Assembly: GCA_963544155.1 (NCBI GenBank)
Contig: CAUUDW010000002.1
Location: 1-64,000, forward strand
DNA length: 64,000 nucleotides
Direction: 5' to 3'
DNA from: Nanoperiomorbus sp963544155
Lineage (GTDB): Bacteria > Patescibacteriota > Saccharimonadia > Saccharimonadales > Saccharimonadaceae
Shown here: piece by piece, positions 58,957 through 64,000 of the stretch
Numbering within the stretch: position 1 is the first letter of the stretch
Layout: every line of letters starts with the position of its first letter
Notes under the pieces: model-generated
The model's input: the letters and a program-made list of their open reading frames with translations, nothing else
What the model was told of the DNA's origin: nothing
The model's database searches: none
Made by a program: the position numbers and the translations under genes

Positions 58957-61230
58957 ATGAAGAAGAAGCCGTTACGTGATGGTGGGCAACCGTTGGTGTC
59001 GGTTTTAATACCGATATATAACGTAGAGAAGTACTTAGATCAGTGTCTAGCCAGTCTGGCAGCCCAGACCATTAAAGATGCCGAGTTCATCTGTATCAAC
59101 GACGGGTCAACTGATGGCTGCTTGGCGATCATTCAGTCGTACATGAAACGAGATAAGAGATTTAAGCTACTGGATAAAGCTAACTCTGGTTATGGCGACA
59201 GCATGAACCAGGGACTAAAGAAAGCCGAAGGTAAGTACATCGGGATTGTCGAATCGGACGACTGGGCGGAACCAACTATGTTTGCCGAGCTTACTAAACT
59301 AGCTGAGGATAACCAGGCACAAGCAGTAAAAAGCAACTTCTATTTCTATGTTAGTCGCAGTGGTGGCAGCAATACCAAGTGTAATCTGATGGACCCTAGT
59401 GAAGTTGGTACGATAGTTGTACCTCGTCAGACACCTTATATCTTTAACTGTATGGCGTCAATTTGGTCGGGTCTATACCTGAAGCAATTTCTGGTAGACA
59501 ACAAGATTAATTTCTTGCCTACACCGGGAGCATCTTATCAGGATACCGGTTTTAATTTCAAAGTCTGGACGATGGCTGACCGGGCTATCTATACTACCAA
59601 AGCTTACTTACACTATCGGATCGATAACGAGACTTCGTCGGTTAAGAGTCGAGCTAAAGTTTTCTGCGTCTGTGACGAGTTTGATAGCATTAAACAATAT
59701 TTGATTGATAATGGTCGGATGGATCAGCTGAAGTCAGTTTATACTTGGCGTAAGTATGATATCTACCATTGGAACCAGAGTAGATTGGATGGTCAAAATC
59801 TGCGTGATTTTACTGAGCGGATGGCAGAAGAATTCAAGCAGGATCAGTCAGATGGCTATTTCGATCTAATTGATTTTAGTGATCAACATAAAGAAGACTT
59901 AAAGAAGATTATAGAATCACCTGGCCGATATTTACGGCGTCGGGCGATCCGTCAAGCTATCGGTAAGATCTGTCGTCGGATGGGTCAAACACTATCACAC
60001 CTAAGTAGGTCATATATCAAACGACAAGAAGTTATCTATAAGCTGGCCGGTTCAATTAAGCTTAATGACGACAGTATTAGTCATTATCAAGCAGAGGTGG
60101 TCGATCAGCCGACGAAATACGCTGAACTGTCCGTGGCTGGTCAGCCTTTGATCTCTGTCATCATCCCTGTCTATAATGCTGAGCAATATCTGGCAGAAAC
60201 TATCGATAGCTTAATTAATCAGACTCTAGCGAACATCGAGATAATTTGTATTGACGATGGCTCAACCGATGGATCGTTAGCATTGTTAAAGAAATATGCT
60301 AAACAAGATAAACGCATCAAGGTTTACCATCAGAAGAATGCCGGGGTAGCGACAGCTCGTAACGAAGGGTTGCGACGGGCTAATGGTAAGTATATTATGT
60401 GGTGCGACAGTGATGATACCTACACTCCCAATATGTGCCTCAAGATGTTTAATATCATGGAGCGACGTCAGGTCGACCTGGCTATCTGTAGTCAAAATGT
60501 CATATTAAATCAGCTGGAGCGTAAGCTGAGACGTAACACTAAGTCCTATCTAGAGCAGAAATACAATGATTCTCAGCTCATCAACTGGCAGCTAATCGTT
60601 AACACAGACGTTTCGCTGTGGAATAAGATTTTTCGTAAAGATATTATTGACCGCTATGACATCAAGTTTCCCGATGGTCTACTCTTTGAGGATGCTTATT
60701 TTTGCAACTGTTACATGCTGAGGTGTCAGACTATCTTCTTTAGTAAAGATAAATTATACAATTACATTCGGCGTCCCAGTAGTATCATGTCGACATCATT
60801 TCGCAAGCATAAGTCTAGTGCGGACTATCTCAAGATCACTGAGTCGATATTTCGCTACCTCAAGGAACAGGGCATGTATAGTCAGTATGCTGATTTCTTT
60901 TGGCTCCGCCTGATCCAGGACTATAGCTATGCCCACGACAATCAGACTTGTAAAGGTAAGCTAGAGACTCAGCTGTCAGTACGGGAGTTTATCGATCAAA
61001 ATTATGACGACTTTCAGCAAGCGGATCCGGGGATTCAACGAGCTGTTTGGCGAACACTCAAGATCTTGCCAATACTAAAACTAAGAGAGCAAACTAAAAA
61101 TCTACTAAAGCGGATTTGGTTCAAGCTGAGTAAACGATATCGTCAGCATATAGATATGCTGAAACTAAGTAATCAGGTGGCAGGTCAGGCTGACTACTTA
61201 GAGTACCTAACTAAAAACAGGAATGTCTAG
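58957..61230 (+). CDS. Tandem two-domain GT2 glycosyltransferase
   Basis: A protein of 757 residues with two complete GT2 domains. The first has LVSVLIPIYNVEKYL, CINDGSTDGC and ESDDWAEP (about 10-110). The second has LISVIIPVYNAEQYL, CIDDGSTDGS and CDSDDTYTP (about 395-490). The domains are clearly related and probably make alternating or successive linkages, as in bifunctional chain synthases. TATAAT (58944-58949) ends 7 nt before the ATG (leaderless). It overlaps the next gene by 8 bp. Confidence 0.9.
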   Translation: MKKKPLRDGGQPLVSVLIPIYNVEKYLDQCLASLAAQTIKDAEFICINDGSTDGCLAIIQSYMKRDKRFKLLDKANSGYGDSMNQGLKKAEGKYIGIVESDDWAEPTMFAELTKLAEDNQAQAVKSNFYFYVSRSGGSNTKCNLMDPSEVGTIVVPRQTPYIFNCMASIWSGLYLKQFLVDNKINFLPTPGASYQDTGFNFKVWTMADRAIYTTKAYLHYRIDNETSSVKSRAKVFCVCDEFDSIKQYLIDNGRMDQLKSVYTWRKYDIYHWNQSRLDGQNLRDFTERMAEEFKQDQSDGYFDLIDFSDQHKEDLKKIIESPGRYLRRRAIRQAIGKICRRMGQTLSHLSRSYIKRQEVIYKLAGSIKLNDDSISHYQAEVVDQPTKYAELSVAGQPLISVIIPVYNAEQYLAETIDSLINQTLANIEIICIDDGSTDGSLALLKKYAKQDKRIKVYHQKNAGVATARNEGLRRANGKYIMWCDSDDTYTPNMCLKMFNIMERRQVDLAICSQNVILNQLERKLRRNTKSYLEQKYNDSQLINWQLIVNTDVSLWNKIFRKDIIDRYDIKFPDGLLFEDAYFCNCYMLRCQTIFFSKDKLYNYIRRPSSIMSTSFRKHKSSADYLKITESIFRYLKEQGMYSQYADFFWLRLIQDYSYAHDNQTCKGKLETQLSVREFIDQNYDDFQQADPGIQRAVWRTLKILPILKLREQTKNLLKRIWFKLSKRYRQHIDMLKLSNQVAGQADYLEYLTKNRNV

Positions 61231-62383
61231 TGAGACTGATAATCATCCCCGTATAGCCTTAGTCTGCGATTGGTTGACAGAGATTGGTGGGGCGGAGCAG
61301 GTGTTGCTGGAGTTGACCAAGGTCTTTCCTGAGGCACCGATCTATACTTCACAGTATCGTCCTCGCTCAGCGGCTAAGTTTCAAGATCGCAAGATAATCA
61401 CGGGTTGGCTAAACATTTTGCCTAGAGCTCTACGTAAGTTTATGGCACCTCTAAGGGTAGGTTATTTCAATCATCTACGGTTGACCGGCTACGACATCGT
61501 AATATCCGTCTGTAATGCTGAATGTAAAGGTATCAAGGTGGCAAGTGGTACTCGTCATATTGCCTATCTGCAGGGTCCGCCTACCCAGTATTACTGGGGT
61601 ATGTATGATCAATATATCGCTAACCCCGGCTTCGGTAAGCTGAATTGGCTGGCTCGTTTCGGGCTGAGGATACTAGTCAAGCCGATGCGTCGCTCGGACT
61701 GGCGAGCGGCTCAGCGCCCCGATACTTTGCTGGCTAATTCACACTATGTGGCGGATGAGATCAAACGTTACTATGGTCGACCTAGTCAAGTACTGTTTCC
61801 TCTGGCCCAAGTAGACCAGATCAAGCTAGCTAGTCAGCAAGTAAAAGCGAAGGATATCTGTCGGATTCGCCAAGAGCTATTTAATGGTGGAGACTTCTAT
61901 GTCGTAGCCGGTCGGCAGGTGAACTGGAAGAGATTTGACTTAGCTATCCAGGCTTGCCTGAAAACTGGAGAGAACTTACTGGTGATCGGTAGCGGACCGG
62001 AACACAATCTACTGGTGAAGCTGGCGGGTGGTAGCTCACGGATCAAGTTCCTACCTAAATATGATGGAGTGGGAGAGATAGTTAAATATTATCGGTCAGC
62101 CAAGGGATTAATTTTTCCTAGCCTAGAGCCTTTCGGTATCGTACCGGTCGAGGCATTAGCGAGTGGATTACCGGTACTGGCATTCCGGCGTGGCGGATCA
62201 GCTGATATCATCAGAGACGGGATAAACGGGTTATTTTTCTTGGAACAAACGGTTGATAGCTTGGCGGAAGGAATAAAAAGATTTAACGTCGCACAATTTA
62301 AGCATGACCAAGTGGTTAAATCAGCTGAACGTTTTTCGACAGATCATTTTCAGAAGAATATTAAGCAGATAATAGAGCAATGA
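61223..62383 (+). CDS. Glycosyltransferase family 4 (WbaZ-like)
   Basis: A GT-B enzyme of 386 residues. The N-terminus IALVCDWLTEIGGAEQVLLE, the AYLQGPPTQYYWGMYDQY segment and the donor-site motif FPSLEPFGIVPVEALASGLP (with the E-x7-E pair) are typical of WbaZ-type mannosyl- or galactosyltransferases. It is soluble or peripheral. The ATG overlaps the stop of the tandem GT2 gene, and its own stop overlaps the ligase gene, so all three are coupled. Confidence 0.9.
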   Translation: MSSETDNHPRIALVCDWLTEIGGAEQVLLELTKVFPEAPIYTSQYRPRSAAKFQDRKIITGWLNILPRALRKFMAPLRVGYFNHLRLTGYDIVISVCNAECKGIKVASGTRHIAYLQGPPTQYYWGMYDQYIANPGFGKLNWLARFGLRILVKPMRRSDWRAAQRPDTLLANSHYVADEIKRYYGRPSQVLFPLAQVDQIKLASQQVKAKDICRIRQELFNGGDFYVVAGRQVNWKRFDLAIQACLKTGENLLVIGSGPEHNLLVKLAGGSSRIKFLPKYDGVGEIVKYYRSAKGLIFPSLEPFGIVPVEALASGLPVLAFRRGGSADIIRDGINGLFFLEQTVDSLAEGIKRFNVAQFKHDQVVKSAERFSTDHFQKNIKQIIEQ

Positions 62384-63810
62384 CCGGTAAATCAAAGCTA
62401 GTTCTAACTAAATTAAAGACGTTTTGGCGACTGTCACTATTGGAACGACTCTGGCTCATGGCGCCAATTATGATCTGGTTTTCTTATTTACCACGAATCA
62501 GTTTGGCGGAAGACAGCACGATGAACTACGAGCTGTCGCTAACGCTGATCTATGTTGTGATATTAGCAATTGTCGGGCTGCCGAGAGTTTGGCACTATCG
62601 GTCGGAGCTGAGGCAGTCGGGGCTGGTCCGGCTGGCTAGTGCCTTTGTTGGCTGGTCAGGTTTATGCGTAATCTGGTCAGACAATCGCACTAGAGGTCTA
62701 CTGACTTTTGCTGTGTATGTCGTGCTGTATTTGGTCTTCTTGGCGTTAGTGGCTGAGCGTCGTCTGCTGTGCCAGCTATTACCAAAGCTAGTGAGAGTAG
62801 CTATCTGGGCGACGGTCTTGGCTTGCCTCTTGGCGATCGCCCAGATGGTCTTAGGGACATTTGTCATCACTAATCGCCATAGCCTCGGGTTGTGTGCCGG
62901 CTGTGTGGCGGGACAGTTTGGCTTCATCAGGCCAAATTTACTGGCGATCGAGCCGCAGTTCTTAGGTAGCTTGCTGTTGGCGCCACTCCTCTATATTACT
63001 TATCTAACCTTACAGGGGAAGCATAGCTATGCTAAACAACCATTACTGCTAGTACTGATGCTAACCACCTTATGGCTAACATTATCTCGAGGGGCAATCT
63101 ATGCTTATCTGGCTAGCCTGGTAGTGATGATCTTGTTAGTCAGAAAGTGGTGTCGTCAGCTGGTGGTAGTAGGGCTGGTCGCCTTATCTCTAGTGGTCTG
63201 CCTGGTCTGTCAAGGTACTCTAGCTAGTGCTAATCCACGGATCGACAGTAGCTTTACTCAGGCGGTATCGACTAGTCTGAATCATCTATCAATGGGAATC
63301 GTCCGACTCCCCTATCAGCAGAAATCGCCGACTTCCCCGCCGTTAATTTCTCAAGAGCACGACAAACAGCCGGCTTATCATGGCTACGTTGCTGAGTCGA
63401 CTAACGTGCGACTAAGCCTGACGAAGACTGCTCTGGCTGCTTGGCGGTCTAACCGGCTCGGTCAGCAACTTTTTGGCACCGGACTGGGCTCAGCCGGGAT
63501 AGTCTTAGCTCGGCAGACGGGAAGTCGGTACCAAAAGGAGATAGTCCAAAATGAGTTTGTCGAAGTCTTGTTGGAGCGGGGACTGATCGGTCTAACTTTG
63601 CTAGGCGGGCTAGTGGTGCTATACGGGAGATTATGCTCTCGGCGACGAGATCATTTAGCACTAGTTATCTTGGTTGCTTATTTGGTGCAGTGGTGCTTCT
63701 TTAGTGGGTTGCCTAATGCCCTGCATATCTATCTAGTGCTAGCGCTGTTGAGCGCTAAGCTACTAGACGGCGCCTCGGCTAGTAAAGACTTGCCGGACGG
63801 TCTTAAATAA
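62380..63810 (+). CDS. O-antigen ligase/polymerase family membrane protein (Wzy/WaaL-like)
   Basis: A protein of 476 residues with about 11-12 membrane helices. TLWLTLSRGAIYAYLASLVV and the late GTGLGSAG segment, after a large extracytoplasmic loop (about 280-365), are typical of Wzy_C/WaaL proteins. It would polymerise the lipid-linked glycan or attach it to an acceptor outside the membrane. It overlaps the upstream GT4 gene by ATGA and the convergent sugar-transferase gene by 48 bp. Confidence 0.87.
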   Translation: MTGKSKLVLTKLKTFWRLSLLERLWLMAPIMIWFSYLPRISLAEDSTMNYELSLTLIYVVILAIVGLPRVWHYRSELRQSGLVRLASAFVGWSGLCVIWSDNRTRGLLTFAVYVVLYLVFLALVAERRLLCQLLPKLVRVAIWATVLACLLAIAQMVLGTFVITNRHSLGLCAGCVAGQFGFIRPNLLAIEPQFLGSLLLAPLLYITYLTLQGKHSYAKQPLLLVLMLTTLWLTLSRGAIYAYLASLVVMILLVRKWCRQLVVVGLVALSLVVCLVCQGTLASANPRIDSSFTQAVSTSLNHLSMGIVRLPYQQKSPTSPPLISQEHDKQPAYHGYVAESTNVRLSLTKTALAAWRSNRLGQQLFGTGLGSAGIVLARQTGSRYQKEIVQNEFVEVLLERGLIGLTLLGGLVVLYGRLCSRRRDHLALVILVAYLVQWCFFSGLPNALHIYLVLALLSAKLLDGASASKDLPDGLK

Positions 63811-64000
63811 GATCTGGATATCTAGTCCGAAGCTCCAATTCTGTACGTAATAAATATCTAGCTTCCGTCGTTGTTCCCAAGGTAAATCTCGTCGACCGGA
63901 TATCTGAGCTAATCCGGTGATGCCGGACTTTACATTGAGGATCTTGTGCTTCTGCTCGTATCTGTTTAACTCTTGAGGGATCAATGCTCGGGGTCCAACT
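63763..64000 (-). CDS. Initiating sugar transferase (WcaJ/RfbP-type), C-terminal part, cut by window edge
   Basis: Only the last 78 residues or so are inside the window; the frame continues off the right edge with a GPRALIPQEL segment. KSGITGLAQISGRRDLPWEQ and the KLDIYYVQNWSFGLDIQILF block are the conserved C-terminal part of polyprenyl-phosphate hexose-1-phosphate transferases, which start glycan assembly on the lipid carrier. This fits the end of the glycan locus. The start codon is outside the window, so an internal ATG-like start should not be used. Confidence 0.9.
   Translation of the reverse strand, partial: VGPRALIPQELNRYEQKHKILNVKSGITGLAQISGRRDLPWEQRRKLDIYYVQNWSFGLDIQILFKTVRQVFTSRGAV

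Overview
The window looks like part of a small-genome Candidate Phyla Radiation bacterium, most probably a Saccharibacterium (TM7); this placement is an inference. Support comes from a type IV secretion system (T4SS) of the PrgI/TraC-VirB4/tandem-pilin type, a compact dnaA-dnaN-recF / rpmH-rnpA-yidC-jag origin region, very tight gene packing, and TGA used as a normal stop codon (for example at 2126-2128 and 11941-11943), which argues against the UGA-Gly lineages. No rRNA, insertion sequence with a transposase, or CRISPR array is visible.

Layout. 1-4,740 is accessory: repeat modules, tRNA-Ser(UGA), a RelB/YafQ-type toxin-antitoxin pair with a curtailed toxin, a JAMM-like metalloprotein, a D,D-carboxypeptidase, and two unknown genes, one of them flanked by 31-bp direct repeats. 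4,791-8,849 holds HIT, valS and a FemX-like aminoacyltransferase. 8,934-9,439 is a non-coding element with 15-bp perfect terminal inverted repeats, and related modules occur at 1-155. 9,548-20,107 holds housekeeping and wall genes: tsaD, a MurE-like ligase, a HAD phosphatase, Fic, four tRNAs, a membrane glycosyltransferase, pyrG, comF and hsp20. 20,221-28,743 is the first T4SS locus: seven tandem small two-TM pilin-like genes diverging from a large VirB6/TrbL-like membrane protein and partners. 28,772-30,749 is groESL behind a degenerate CIRCE. 31,450-39,426 holds a phosphosugar isomerase, the second T4SS locus (PrgI, TraC-N, VirB4) with a lipid kinase, and a MacB-like ABC exporter. 39,418-45,394 is the replication origin region. 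45,401 to the right edge is a cell-surface polysaccharide locus: GtrA/GtrB, several glycosyltransferases, a Wzm/Wzt exporter, acyltransferase, UDP-galactopyranose mutase, an LGFP-repeat wall protein, an O-antigen-ligase/polymerase and the edge of an initiating sugar transferase.

How the genes fit together. The wall genes (DacA, FemX, MurE-like) build and trim peptidoglycan. The right-hand locus makes, exports and possibly anchors a galactofuranose-containing surface glycan. The two T4SS loci together supply a pilus-like channel that an epibiont could use for host contact or DNA uptake, with ComF also present. A recurring feature is that many operon-first genes have a -10 box ending only 6-8 nt before the start codon, which implies leaderless mRNAs, while internal genes carry clear Shine-Dalgarno sequences. 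Several start codons were revised on that basis.
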